Origin: Apostichopus japonicus
Taxonomy: Eukaryota > Echinodermata > Holothuroidea > Aspidochirotida > Stichopodidae
Length of the DNA: 64,000 nucleotides
NCBI RefSeq assembly: GCF_037975245.1
Contig: NC_092562.1
Span: forward strand, 3,171,001 to 3,235,000
Reading direction: 5' to 3'
Shown: positions 1 through 12,472 of the stretch, one piece after another
Layout: every line of letters begins with the position of its first letter
Numbering within the stretch: position 1 is the stretch's first letter
Program-made: the position numbers and the translations under genes
The notes under the pieces: generated by a model
Databases searched by the model: none
The model's input: the letters and a program-made list of their open reading frames with translations, nothing else
Told to the model about the DNA's origin: nothing

Positions 1-328
1 AGGAAAACAACTATGATAGAAAACATATCTTTGTGTATAAAATGAGACGTCTAGAAATCAACGAACATATCATGATGGAGGGAAAACAAATGACATTTTC
101 AAATCCTATGAAAATATCCTGTGGCAATTGTATTGCTCATGTCACATTGTACTGTATTATTCTGTGTGCAATACGATTTATAATTATTGGTAAATGATCT
201 TTTCTTAAGATTGTTATTTCTTCATCTAAACTTGCTTGTATATGTTACATCTGTTCTGTCATTCAACAGTTATATTTAAAAGAGAAAGATACGTTTGTAC
301 TATCGCTTTGATGTTATTTCGTACAGAC
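1..328. other. intronic stretch next to polyketide synthase exon
   Basis: No coding segment is visible. On the minus strand this follows the splice donor of the polyketide synthase exon, so it is probably the first part of its next intron. The following ketosynthase exon would lie outside the window. Confidence 0.5.
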
Positions 329-611
329 CTGGAGAAATTTGGAAAAGCTCTCTGTCAAATTCGTTGACATCTTGAGACAAATATCCAGCTGCTGCAGTGT
401 AGATCTTCCCTGGTGTTCGGTCCCCTTGATAGATGTAGCTTGGATCTAGTCTTTCTGGAGGATGTGGTTGTACACAATCAAGCCCTTGTGCAATAATTTC
501 CCAAAAATCATTCGTATTTTTTATACCACCAGGAAATCGGCAACCAATACCGACTATTGCTATCTTTTGGTCGATTGACAAGGTCTCGCTTTCCCTGCCC
601 ACGGAATCCAT
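329..611 (-). CDS. polyketide synthase, first coding exon (ketosynthase N-terminus)
   Basis: The exon starts at an ATG (609-611) and reads MDSVGRESETL, then IAIVGIGCRFPGG, the N-terminal signature of beta-ketoacyl synthase domains in type I polyketide and fatty acid synthases. NDFWEII and a FDRELFQISP segment follow at the usual spacing. It ends in CCAG|GTCTGT, a plausible donor (GT at 327-328), after 94 codons plus one base. The catalytic Cys and His motifs are therefore in exons beyond the left edge. A ketosynthase at the extreme N-terminus fits animal iterative PKS proteins such as echinoderm pigment or skeletogenic PKS; that assignment is inference. An AG at 618-619 on the minus strand (CAACAG) could be a 3' splice site, placing the upstream satellite in an intron or untranslated region. 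The frame also stays open through the satellite, so an N-terminal extension cannot be excluded. Confidence 0.82.
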
Positions 612-620
612 TATGCTCTG

Positions 621-634
621 TTGATAATAATAAC

Positions 635-675
<41 letters not shown>

Positions 676-683
676 TGATAATA

Positions 684-767
<84 letters not shown>

Positions 768-1293
768 GTGATGGTGATGGTGATGGTGATGGTGATGGTG
801 ATGGTGATGGTGATGGTGATGGTGATGGTGATGGTGATGGTGATGGTGGTGGTGGTGGTGATGGTGGTGGTGGTGGTGGTGATGGTGGTGGTGATGGTGG
901 TGGTGATGGTGGTGGTGATGGTGGTGGTGATGGTGGTGGTGATGGTGGTGGTGATGGTGGTGGTGATGGTGGTGGTGATGGTGGTGGTGATGGTGGTGGT
1001 GATGGTGGTGGTGGTGGTGGTGGTGGTGGTGGTGGTGATGGTGGTGGTGGTGGTGGTGGTGGTGATGGTGGTGATGGTGGTGATGGTGGTGATGGTGGTG
1101 ATGGTGGTGATGGTGGTGATGGTGGTGATGGTGGTGATGGTGGTGATGGTGGTGATGGTGGTGATGGTGGTGATGGTGATGATGGCGATGATGGCGATGA
1201 TGGCGATGATGGCGATGATGGCGATGATGGCGATGATGGCGATGACGACGATGACGACGACGACGACGATGACGATGACGATGATGGTCATTG
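621..1293. repeat. compound, hierarchically expanded trinucleotide satellite
   Basis: About 670 bp built almost wholly of trinucleotides in one register. From left to right: (AAT)n to about 672, (ATG)n to about 766, a 6-mer GGTGAT to about 845, a 12-mer GATGGTGGTGGT about 880-1008, a (GGT)n run, a 9-mer GATGGTGGT about 1063-1170, a 9-mer GATGATGGC to about 1240, and (GAC)n to the end. On the minus strand the frame shared with the PKS exon reads as long poly-His with Tyr and Arg. It lies 10 bp from the PKS start codon. Confidence 0.95.
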
Positions 1294-1487
1294 AGATTGA
1301 GGTGCATGGGATACAAATGATGACAGCGAGGAAACGGTTATAATTTTTTTGTTTTGATTAATATATGGAGATTTTTTTTTCATTGCTTCTTCATGTGATT
1401 GAGTCTACTCAATTAACACATATTTGTTCTATCATACAGAAGTTATTAAAATGAACGGAAAAGAAAATACATTATAGCAAAGGGATA

Positions 1488-1745
1488 ACTAGGGAAGGAC
1501 GTTGAATAGGGTAGAAATGCGAAGGGACGATGGTGAGGCAGGGAGACGGGCGAGAGGAAGGGAAGCGAGGAGGGAATACTAGGGAAGGACTTTTGATCGG
1601 GTATACAAAGCGAAGGAGTGATGGTGAGGCAGGGAGACGGGCGAACGGAAGCGCCGAAGGAAATACTAGGGAAGGACGTTGGATAGGGTAGGAAAGCGAA
1701 GGAGTGATGGTGAGGCAGAGAGAGGGAGAGAAAGGGATCGAAGCC
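1488..1745. repeat. three-copy tandem repeat of about 90 bp
   Basis: Units begin ACTAGGGAAGGAC at 1488, 1578 and 1665. Each continues with a TAGGGTA-like block and GATGGTGAGGCAGGGAGA. Spacing is 90 and 87 bp; the third unit is partial and drifts into AG-rich sequence. It is purine-rich on the plus strand and no gene is seen in it. Confidence 0.85.
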
Positions 1746-1822
1746 ATCATAAGCATGGGAAACGCCAGATGAACTTGTACACTAGCCGTTTTAAGCGAAT
1801 AAGATTTGTTCTGAGAATTCAC

Positions 1823-3120
1823 AAGTTAATGTGCTCAAACAAAAGTTTGACTTGAAAATATGTTCCGAAAGATATCTCCCTCGATAATAAAGAATAAAGC
1901 TGTATATTATTATGTGCCCAACACGCGGTACCGCTATGATATGCAGTCAGGGTATGTAACATGTCAAGTTTCTCGGAACTACTGTAGTTACTACCAATAT
2001 GAAATGCCCTTTGTTGATTTTGGGCATCGACGTATAACATAAATCTCACTTCTTCCTTATGCACCACACATACGGTATATCATAACTGCAAACTAAATTG
2101 TTCCTCCTCTCGCGGGGTTCTTATTCTGGACTAGGACCCCCACCACCCCCCCCCCCCCAAAAAAAAGATACGTTTGATCGCTATCTTAAAAATACGGAAA
2201 ACAGTTTCACGCAACGAACAGCTAAGTCAAAAAAATACATGAGCTGATATGGGCAAGTTGGCTTCATGAATAAGTGTTCATGAATGGCTTCATGAATGGC
2301 TTCATGAATAAGTGTTCACAAACTTGATGCAAGAAATCATACTGTCAAAAAAAGTGTGCAGGGGTGTGCGAGTAGCCTACTAGCTTCATGTCTACCTGTG
2401 TATGAAGCATCAATCACATTCGGTGCTATTATGAACGTTATTGCCCTTTGGTAAGAAGTCGATTATCGAGCATACAACATGTAAACTGTTTTTGCTTCTT
2501 AAACACCAATAGGTGAAGCAGGGGCTCGCCACATTTGTTTTTACAACATGATATCTTAAAGAGCATTCGTAAACATTTAATAGTGAAGGAATTTAGCGCG
2601 TAGATTCGGCTGATCGCTTTGCCGTTTTTTAAAGATATGACTTCAGCTTGGTAGGCATATGTCCTGTGATAGGGACATCAAGACCCTCAGAAGGAAAAGT
2701 CAGTTTTCAAAGTTCGATTTAACCGACAAGTGAAAAATTAATGCTATGAATGCAAGTTAAGTGAATTATTGTCAAAAACAATTGGTTACAATGAAGAATG
2801 ATAACTCAACAGTGAAAAAAAAGGACAAATACTTTTTTTGATCAGTGTGGATGCCATTTTAAACATGTTTGTTATATAGTCCATAAGCACTTATTCATTA
2901 AAGTTGTTTGCAATGATATGTTCCAATATCTTGTCAAGATACTGGTATGGGGATGGAAATATATCTGCCATGTAGTGTCGTTAACATGTAACAAATATGC
3001 CTGTTTTAACAATGGGATAAGTTTGCAGGGCTATGATGATTTTGAACACATCTCATCCCTATAAACATCCGTCTCCACAAAGTTAACTTTAATGGATGTC
3101 ATTCTTGGTATGTGACTTGT
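1823..3120. other. no gene recognised
   Basis: Only short open frames without recognisable motifs. It holds a CCCACC/poly-C then poly-A tract at 2135-2166 and a small direct repeat built on GCTTCATGAA with AAGTGTTCA at 2262-2320. Confidence 0.6.
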
Positions 3121-3406
<286 letters not shown>

Positions 3407-3649
3407 CGCCATGGCCATTCTGAGGTAATATTTTCAAGACGCGCTGCATTTGAATAGAGTTAATTCTACTTTTGCAATTGACATTTTGGTGACTGAAAGA
3501 TGCATTGTTGTTCCTTCTTTTTAATTTGTCCAGATAACTGTGGGTTTGCAGTGCTCAAACCAGAGTTTGAAAAACAACTGCTCTACCTGTAGATCCCAGG
3601 TCTTACAAGAAGTGTTTTGCAGATGCAGGGATGCAAAGCAACTGGTCCT

Positions 3650-3787
3650 GTCATCTAGGTGTTCATTTAGACATCAGTGATGGTAAGCGTATTCAAGAAA
3701 TTTGTGCCAATATGCGTTCGTCAACTAGGTGTTCATCTAGACAACAGCAATGGTAAGCATACGAGAAATCAGTGCCAATGTGCACTC
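3650..3787. repeat. two-copy 70-bp tandem duplication
   Basis: Units 3650-3719 and 3720-3787 share the order GTCA.CTAGGTGTTCAT, TAGACA.CAG, ATGGTAAGC, and GTGCCAAT. Each carries an ATGGTAAGC that looks like a splice donor, but no reading frame supports an exon. Confidence 0.8.
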
Positions 3788-4016
3788 GTCATCTACGTCA
3801 AGTTTACTTTGTTCATAAACTTTATTGTGTGCAAAATGTTAACAAGGGGTCAGTTTGATTATCAGGTACGGTAATGTGTAAGCACCTGTCTCTCCGTGTT
3901 TGTCTCCCTTTAAAATTGCAGAAGCTCAGTTAAGCTTCTATTTGGGGAAATTCCTAAAATCCAGTGACTATTTCCCGAAATGGACTGATTTCAACGGTTG
4001 TTTATTACCCCAGAGC

Positions 4017-4060
4017 CAGGGACGTAGCTAAGGCCTGATGATTGGGGGGGGGGGGTGTAG
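4017..4060 (+). mobile_element. isolated hAT-type terminus
   Basis: CAGGGACGTAGCTAAGG followed by a run of G from 4046 matches the style of hAT ends seen complete elsewhere in this window (the element starting at 28051). No partner end or target duplication was found, so this is a truncated element at best. Confidence 0.45.
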
Positions 4061-4491
4061 TTGCTGAAATTCCAACTGGATGGGTTTTGAAGCCAGAAAA
4101 TTCCGACTGCTGCCTTGTACCCCCACCCCCTCCCCTGCACTACTCGTCAACGATACGTTCAGTGTCAGTCAGACACCCCATCTTTCGCGACTGCACTTTT
4201 GTTCCGAATTTTTTTCGATACATTTGTACCACTGGCCCTCACTTCACGAACTTATTAATCACTCTGGTTAAACAAGTAAGCAACTGAGTATAAGTTATCT
4301 GCTTGAAGGCTACATAGACTACTAACTACAAAAGCTATGTTAATGTAACAAAGGGGATTTTTTTTTCAACAAATTATATTCGACGACATAGTGAATTACC
4401 AAAAAATACAGTGCTTTTACCTAGCGCCTTGAATATTATTTTCTTTGGGGGGGGGGGGGGAGGGGTGCTATTAATCCGAATGCTCAGTTGG

Positions 4492-4765
4492 AATGGAGTG
4501 AACAATTAAACATTTTGCAGAAAATGTTGAGTTGACGAGATGCGATAAGTTGTCAATTAAACATTAATTTTGCAGAAAATTGTTCAATTGCTCAGATGGA
4601 ATGAAGTGAATAATTGAACATTTTGCAGCAAAATATCCAATTGACGAGATATGATAAGTTGTCAATTGAACATTTTGCAGAAAAATGTCCAATTGACGAG
4701 ATATGATAAGTTGTCAATTAAACATTTTGAAGAAAATTTTTCAATTGCTCAGTTAAAGCAACTGA
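4492..4765. repeat. degenerate minisatellite of about 55-65 bp units
   Basis: Four to five diverged units share TCAATTAAACATTTTGCAG, AAATGT and CAATTGACGAGATATG followed by ATAAGTTG. The block ends near CAATTGCTCAGTTAAAG. No coding signal. Confidence 0.8.
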
Positions 4766-6587
4766 GCAATCCAACATTTTTTCTGATTTTTGATGAAATT
4801 TTATCTTGTTATCTAAACAATTTACTGAAAAATGTCAACTTATGGGGCAAAGTTTACCTTATATTGATGGCACTTTTAAGCTTCCGTAGATTAGCATTGA
4901 GTGTTTAATTGTATACCATAGAGAAAATACATATCCTGAACCCATCCAATAACAAAATTAGTACATAAATAAACCGAATTGACGCTGGCGAACGTTATAC
5001 AGTAGTTCTGTTAGGCACTTTGTTTAGAGTATTCAAAATCATACGAAGTTTTGTATGGTGGAGTATAAGGTTCGCGAGATACAATTTCTCAAAGTGGCAA
5101 GGAAAAAGTGGTAAATATGACTGATTAAAGGTCAATTTTGACCGAAACTTTTCAATTATTAGGTCATTCACAACCACAGGAATATATGAATAGGCCTAGG
5201 TAAATTAGAGTGCGACAGTAGGAAATTCCGACTGTCGCACTCAAATTTGAACTATCGTCAGTTTTACCAAGTTTGGGGGTGAGACACCCCCACACCCCCC
5301 TCTAGAGACGCCCTGTCCAGGGCTCGCGTTACCTTGTCGTGGGCATAGAAAGGCCACATGGGGGGGGGGGGGGTAGCAATGAACAAAACTCAAAGAGAAA
5401 AATGAAATTAGAGCAACACGATGTTTAGATGGTACAGCAAAGTGATTTATGTACAATATAGGACAACCTCTCAGGCTAGAACATTATTGTTCTTAAAGTG
5501 ATTACCGAAAAAAAAACATTAGATGATGTATGATTTCATATTTTCATTTATGTTTTGATGTACCACCGGTGTTGTACATGGATGGAACATGTCATTTAAA
5601 TGACTGGAAAGGACAGTGATAGGTGTTAAAACTAATGAAAGCGGCGTAAAAACGGTTAACCTTTGAAAAGCATTTAAAAGAAAAACATTATCATTGTATG
5701 AGCACACTCACTAATTGCTGTTGTCACTAGTCTGCTAGTGGCATCGACGACCAGCTGTTCTTCTAGCAAGGAGAACTTCGTTGGTACTCGATCACTTTGG
5801 TACTCGCAACATCTTTGCTCTGAATTTGACTTTGTCAAACCAATTCTCAGCACAGAACACCGACTGTCTCTATAGCTTCAGATTATAATTTAAGACAAAA
5901 ATGGTTTTGAACATCTTTGCCGTAACCCTATACCCAACTGCATGAATGATACATAAAGTATAAACCACTCATATTTATAGGTCTGTCTGGTACGAGTTAT
6001 TAAGACAATCTAAATAATTCAACCAATCGTGGTCAAGCCAAGCCTCTCGCGCGGTCTCTTGCAATATGCACACCACTAGCAAACTTTGGTCAACCCTCTA
6101 TTCCAATCGATCAAACCATCGAATTTAGAACTGACCACACCTGCTACGCCTGCCCTGTATGTGAACCTGCCATAGTAACATAGTCTTAGATGGCAGAACC
6201 ATTACATGTGGAGGTAATTCAACAAACAGTTTTTTCATCACATGTTTTTGACATTTGCCCTTATTACTGTAGGGAATATAGACGAACCGTCCCTTGTTAG
6301 TCCCCGAAATTGTCGTGATTCCGGGAAATTTCCTTCAAAAATGGGAACACTGCCACGAACATTATTTAATTATCATCCTAATCATGTTATGCAGAACTTA
6401 TGTTATGCAGATCGTTGTAATTATTATTAGGAATAAACCATGTCCCCACTGAAAAAACAAAAACAAAGAACCAACCGTATATACACTTCGTAGTTTCATT
6501 CCTGCAATATAGAACGAAACGAAGAAAACGTATACCTGTAACCTCTGTGACCTGATAAAATGTTGCGGATATCAAGTATGAATTGTG
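4766..6587. other. no gene recognised; contains a perfect hairpin
   Basis: Short open frames only. A 12-bp perfect stem GAGTGCGACAGT (5208-5219) pairs with ACTGTCGCACTC (5231-5242) around the short palindromic loop AGGAAATTCCG. A G-run lies at 5360-5372. Confidence 0.6.
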
Positions 6588-6790
6588 CTAACTATACTCA
6601 TAAATTGAAAGCTTTAATGCCCATTTCAGAATTCGAGAAGATGCTTGTGGAGGAATCGCCTTTGATTCACTAAATACTGATTGCAGTGGTTTGTGATCAG
6701 TGATTGAGTTCAAACCTTTTACCATATAAATACGCATGAGTTTTCTTAATTCCAAAAATACATGCTCCTCTGGAGAGCAGTGCTTCTGCA
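6588..6790 (-). pseudogene. Ty3/gypsy RNase H fragment
   Basis: The minus strand reads SITDHKPLQSVF then KAIPPQASSRILKWAL and LSIYEY. This is the conserved end of the RNase H domain in Ty3/gypsy pol, with TDHKPL holding the catalytic Asp region. The fragment is about 67 residues with no adjoining intact RT or integrase, so it is a relic. Confidence 0.75.
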
Positions 6791-7201
6791 CTGAGCTGGA
6801 CTACCCTCATTGAAGATGACAACAATATTTAAAAAAAAATAAATAAAAAAATAGTCCTTCCTTCTAAACTTAAATGACAGAATGTGACATGAATACAAAT
6901 TCCTCTCTATAACCCTGTAGCTTCTAATCGAAATTTAAAAAAAAAAGCTTCAGCGTTTCCAGGTGTTCTGCATCTGTTGTAGCCGTTATCAAATTCGCCA
7001 TCTAAATAAAATCGCCACCTTTGGGAAGTCCCCTCAAAAATTTTCCATAATTCTCTGTGGAATACCAGGTACCGACGACACAACGAATGGCCAATCTGTC
7101 GTAACTGAACAACCCATTTGTGTGTATTAATAGCAACATAATCCGTTGACTTGCCATCTAACAACACCGAAGGTCAAGCAAGATCCATGAACTTATTTCC
7201 G

Positions 7202-7288
7202 TCAGCTCTTTAGCCAGTCCCGCCGTTTCCCGTTGGCATCATCAAAGTAGTTTTCCATTCTTTCAGGATATCGAATCCACTCCTCCTC
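7202..7288 (-). pseudogene. possible gypsy gag fragment
   Basis: The minus strand reads EEEWIRYPERMENYF followed by DDANGKRR, ending at a TGA (7202-7204). The EW..Y.ERMENYF pattern resembles the N-terminal part of many gypsy Gag proteins. It lies on the same strand as the RNase H relic 400 bp away, so both may belong to one decayed element. Only about 28 residues are available. Confidence 0.4.
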
Positions 7289-7338
7289 TTTCACCTCTTT
7301 TTTCTCTCAACTCATGAAATTGTCCAAATACAGCTCTG

Positions 7339-7342
<4 letters not shown>

Positions 7343-7381
<39 letters not shown>
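7343..7381. repeat. (AT)n microsatellite
   Basis: Uninterrupted TA dinucleotides flanked by unique sequence. Confidence 0.9.
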
Positions 7382-7384
<3 letters not shown>

Positions 7385-9077
7385 CGATGGACGCATCAAA
7401 CAGAATTCTATTTTAATTTACTCACCGTGCAATGATGCATCCGGCTTATATGCTTAATATCAATATCGACACAAATGGAAACCAATAAGTCAATGATGAG
7501 CCGGACTTCTATTATATCTGCAACTTTATTCTACGAGAGTGAATGGCGAAGTGGCGGAGGAATACAAGAAAACAATGACTAGATGGAGATACAGTAAGGT
7601 TACGGTGAAGTCACCTTACAATATAAGTGTTTACTGTTTGAGCTATAGTGTCTTTAGTATAGTGTAGTGTCTAGTTATCTGCACAATGTACATACTATCG
7701 CCAATACCAAACATTCCCGGTTGAAGCACATTGATTGATATTCATATACAAGATCGACAACGCCCCGTCATATAATTAAGGATGTCTACAAATGATCAGA
7801 CTTGTTCATATTTTAGTCTTTATTTCTCGGTGACTTCATCCTGTGTAAGGAAGCTGTATACTTCTTGCAAATCGTCTCTCTTTCAGCAGTTGACTGTACT
7901 ATATCATAAGTGTCTTAGCACTTCCTACACGCTGTTCCCCCCCCCCCCCCTTCTTCTCTTGAGCAACTTACGATTGGCAATCAAGTCATTGTCATAAATA
8001 ATGGGATTAAAATGCTGACACGGATGTCCTTTAAGAACCAATACCACCACAATTGTCCCTCAATCATGTGGGATACTACATGAATGTGTATTCGATGCTA
8101 ATTAGATGGTTGTGATGACATCACAAAACGGGCGGGTATTCATAAAGAAAAAATCCGCAATTGGTGCACTCGTACTACTGACTATAACGGGCGTGCTGTG
8201 TATAGTGCCGAGAAAAATCCGATAGGCAGATGGGGCTTGTGCCTGGGGTCCAGAAAATGATCAATGGACACCATGGTCCATGTGCATGCGTGAGTACTGC
8301 TAGGCAAGATAGAGCAACGGTCGTGCCTTGCTATCAATATATGAAGGGATGTGTAGGCATATCTTGTCTTAAGGGATCCAGAGTGTGTTGCAGTCATTCT
8401 GGAGTGACTCGGTTCATCCCTGGCATGACCATCCTATAGTGACTACAGTATTCTTCGCAGCGGAAGAAAGAAAGATACATCCAGAGGTCAGATGAACCAA
8501 TATGTTCCTCTCCTTCCTTTTGTGCGGTTACTCCTTTTCATAATTCGGATTTTAGAAAGTAATCCTAGATTGATATCTTTTGTGTTGTAATTTTGTTTTG
8601 TTTTTTTACATTCGACTTCTGATCGTTAATGTACAACCTATACTCCACTTTCACTTTAACTATACTACAACTTTATTACATCTTACATAGGGAAGCTGCT
8701 CTACTTCCTTGACTTCTTTGCTTCGAATGACTTCAATACTTGTTTGTAAAATCATTGATAAGTAAAGGCTTGTAATACTTTATACATCCATGCAGACGAC
8801 AACCAAGTGCGTTATCTGGAGCAAGATAAAGCATTGCCGAAACTGATAGTACAGTGTCTATAGTGTAGGATGAATTGTTCATTAACGCGCTTTGTTTTTG
8901 TTATGATGATCGCAAGGCGTAACATGAATAATGAAAGTCGTTCCATTGTATAGCTGTAAGCTTTGTGCAGACGAGTGTGTGAAGCTTGTGTGTAAAGTTT
9001 GTGTTCGAACTTCAAGGATAACATATCTCTAAAAAGTTCTTAGTATCATAAACTGATTAAAATTACACACATTGAAA
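7385..9077. other. no gene recognised upstream of the GPCR
   Basis: Short open frames without motifs, plus a C-run at 7938-7950. The promoter and any 5' untranslated exon of the GPCR at 9078 should lie here, but no core promoter element stands out. Confidence 0.5.
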
Positions 9078-11382
9078 ATGTTGTGCCAGGCCCAGGAGTC
9101 CTGGCTTGCAAATCTCTCTCGTGAAAACGACGTATATGATAACCAACATGAGTTTCTATTGGTATCCGAAGTTTTCTCCTTGGTAACTATCATTTTGGTA
9201 GCCTTCGTGGCAAATGTGTCTATAATAACGGCCATTCAAAGAAATTCAAGGCTTCGCCGACATCATTACCATTTGCTGATATTAAACCTGAATATTACAG
9301 ATCTGTGTTTGTGCGTTGGGAGTATGTTGTTTAGCCTCGTTGATCTTGTCTATGAGGGATATCTTCTGTGCTATCCGGTCCTTTGTCGAGTGAGTATTTC
9401 GTTCTATCTATAAATGTTTTAAATGTGGGCGATTTGTTTTTGTATATATGTTTGTGTAGGCATACTAGGTGTTGGTGAAGCACAACAATGAGTAACTGAT
9501 GGTTATACGTTATCAGTGTATGAGGCAGCTAAACGTAACAAATTTGCCTGTCTAAATATATATGTTATACAAAATTAGTATGCTATACCATTAGAACGCA
9601 TGCAATATTCATCGTTCTCTATAGATCTCGGAAGAAATGGTTTTACTTTTGAGCCACGTTTCGTTCGAATTCTCAACAAAAGATGTATCACAAACAAGTA
9701 GCTATGTAACTGAATTGCATTTATTTTGGTAGATAAATGGAATGGTCTCATTAATGGCAAGTTTCGGATCCTTTTCGGCTGTGGCTCTCATATCGATTTA
9801 TCGTTGTCTCATCATCGTATCTGAGCGCAGAATTCGAATCAGAAGATGTCACGTGATCGCGATGATTACATTTGGTTGGTCGGTTACCTTACTGATGAGT
9901 ATACCTCCCACCATTGGAGTTACGGCTCCTATTCAATATTCACACGGAACTCATCATTGCTCTCCATCCTGGCAAGACTCGCGCGCATATTACACAATGA
10001 GTCTTGTGTTAGGATACTGTGTGACTTTGCCTACCATGGTTACATCATATGGATTAATAGTGTTAAAGGTCAAACGAAGCTCACAGAGGATTCGAGAACT
10101 CCGGGACAGAGAGACGAAAATGAGTACTGAATTTAATTCTTCTTTGGCTGCGTCGAAACAACAGTATAAAACTGCTGCAATTGTCTCTTCTGGAAACACA
10201 TCATCTTCTCCGCGGATAGATCGTTGTATCAACACAACATCAGACAGTCAGGAGAGACACATGGAAGAAGAAATTGAAGGAGAAACGTCATCGATATCTG
10301 CAGAAGAGACGATCTCTTATACTGCTGAGAGAAAGAGACATGAATATAGGCGACAACAGAAGCAGGTTGCATTTACAGGTAAATCATCATTAACTATATC
10401 TTTGTTATAAATCATATTCAAAGGCTGATCTAATGTTTCACTAATTCTAGTTTTGTTAACAATTATGTCTTTTTCTGGTAGCCGTTATGTTTACTTACTT
10501 TAATTTAGTACATCAAACACACTGTATTGACTTCAAGTTGCGTATATATAATTCAGAAAACAAACTGATTTGAGTTATACTTCTGTGGCGAAACCACCTA
10601 TACCACCAATTTAACTTCTTATGCTTTTTTCCTAGCTTAGTACTCTTGTTCAAATCATTTGTGAAACTATTTTTCCCCAAGGTTTATGTTACCGATGATT
10701 TACACATTTCTAGTAATGCTTTGATTTATAAAGCTAACACCTGGACAGGTCTTATTATGCTCAAGTACATGAATGTATTGTTTAAAAAGATAACAGAAAT
10801 ATCATTTTGCTACAAGTACTGCTTCACTATATGTATATTTGATTGTACACACCAAATCGTTATCGAATCTGAATGTTGACCCTATAAATTGAATTATTCA
10901 TATCATCTTATGGATCTCACTGGTTCAGAACGTTTGCTGTCTTAAGTTTGTTCATGGTGGTTGCTTCATGGTGGTTGCTTCATGGTGGATGCTTCATGGT
11001 GGTTGCTTCATGGTGGTTGCTTCATGGTGGTTGATTTTAAGGTCACTTACCTTAGAATCACTTTTTCCTAGGGATGCTATTTGTATTTATCCTGTATGGT
11101 TTAATTTGTTCATAGGAATGACATGCTTTCTTCCTCTCTATAGGTATGTTACTGGTTCTGACTACGACTGTCTGTTGGAGCCCTTACATGGTCGTTCAAG
11201 GTTGTAAAATCACCTCGAGGCCTGGCCATGCTATGGAAACGTTTGCTATGTGGCTGGCATACCTCAACGCAGCCTTGGATCCTATTATTTACTCTATGTT
11301 TGATAGACAATTTCGTCAAATCTTTGACCGCCATCTTCACAAAATCCATTCGGGCTGTTCATGTTGTTGTAGACAAATGTGA
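9078..11382 (+). CDS. class A (rhodopsin-like) GPCR, three exons, orphan
   Basis: Exons 9078-9389, 9733-10378 and 11144-11382 join in phase (0, then 1) at GTGAGT and GTAAAT donors to give 398 residues. Exon 1: N-terminus with an NLS glycosylation site, TM1 (FSLVTIILVAFVANVSIITA), TM2 (LILNLNITDLCLCVG) with the conserved Asp, and Cys3.25 in LCR. Exon 2: TM3 ending SIYRCLII, where YRC replaces DRY but Arg3.50 is kept; TM4 with its Trp; a loop-2 Cys (THHC); TM5 with Pro; and a long charged third loop rich in Ser and Glu. Exon 3: TM6 with CWSP, TM7 with NAALDPIIY, and a Cys cluster (CSCCC) for likely palmitoylation. No Asp is present at 3.32, so a classic aminergic ligand is unlikely. The ligand is unknown. 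The decayed paralog 2 kb downstream supports the exon structure. Confidence 0.88.
10951..11034. repeat. six-copy 14-bp minisatellite in GPCR intron 2
   Basis: Six units of TTCATGGTGGTTGC, one with a T to A change (GGATGC), 110 bp before the exon 3 acceptor. Confidence 0.92.
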
Positions 11383-12115
11383 AGGAGGGATAAAATGGTT
11401 TAGAGTTTGGAAGGTACATAACAACGAAAAATCATAATACAGAATGCTCAAATCTGGTTATAAAACACTTTCAGTTCTCTTTAATTATCTACTCTCACCA
11501 GCTCACCGCTATCATTACTCATTACCGTTTTGTTTTTGTTAACTCAATCTCTCCCTATCAATCTTCAACCAACAGAAAGACTGGGTGCGGTCAAATTTTG
11601 ATCATACTCTTCAATTAGCCAAACTTGTCAGAAAGTGATTCGAGATATATTTTATTTAACGTATTACACTTTGATTATTTTAATATAAAGAAGGTCTGAA
11701 TTTTCTCAAAGGATATGTTTCTACACCGACGATGATTGCACGTGTTGGATATATAAATGTATTAACAGCTGTACCAAGTTGGTTTATATAAACAATTAAG
11801 CAAATTGACCTTGGCAACTGCATTCGCTTCCTTTAAGCTGGGACCCAAAGGCATCTTTATCGTCCATATCAGTAATGAATCCGATATATGAAAGTTAAGA
11901 ATATTTTGTAACATAATAAATCATATCATTATACGTACACTGGTATACGAACTCACAGAAACAAGTTTAATCCAAGATATTAACTTTGTTCGAACATAAG
12001 AAGACAGTATACACTTTATTGGGAGAACGTGGCAGAAATCAGATCTGTAGTAATTTAGGGAGGCTCATTCATTTGCACTTTTACATTGTTTTATGAGTGT
12101 TGGGGTTATCGACGT
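11383..12115. other. GPCR 3' flank, no further gene
   Basis: AT-rich sequence. An AATAAA-like signal lies near 11928, but a poly(A) site cannot be proved from sequence. Confidence 0.4.
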
Positions 12116-12472
12116 TTAAAGGGTGGGAAGACTTGCGCAAATAGAAACATCTAATGCCGGTAATCTGACCTAGTTTCGAATGAGGTGTAACAGAAGTGTT
12201 AGACACCACCATCGATCCCAGAAAATACACACACAGCTTGCTACCGTCGGTAATTAGACACTAGTGTTCAGTCAGTACATACAGCTGCGGTCACAGTGTA
12301 CAAACGATACAGCGATGTAAATCTCAGGTCCAGCTAAAGATAACAAGGTATCACGTTTCATTACTGTCTGCATTTTGTAGCGACAAGAGAAAAACTTCAC
12401 TTGCAAGCAACGGAAAGTTAACTTTTTAAAGAGGGCGGCACGCGGTTTGGGGCGATTCTTCAATGCCTTTAA
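12116..12472 (+). mobile_element. TTAA-flanked MITE, copy 1
   Basis: A 357-bp unit bounded by TTAA at both ends, with imperfect terminal inverted repeats (AAAGGGTGGGAAGAC at left; ATTCTTCAATGCCTTT at right). It shares its whole length with 19180-19531 (opposite strand) and 49495-49860. TTAA target sites are typical of piggyBac and Kolobok superfamilies. No transposase is present, so the family is not assigned. Confidence 0.88.

Noticed and set aside
557-1294. Long open frames of poly-Asp/Gly, poly-Met/Val and poly-Ile/Thr on both strands
   Set aside because: They are translations of the trinucleotide satellite in every register, with no unique sequence.
8182-8439. Overlapping open frames on both strands near 8.2-8.4 kb
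   Set aside because: No motif and no splice sites; the two shadows contradict each other.
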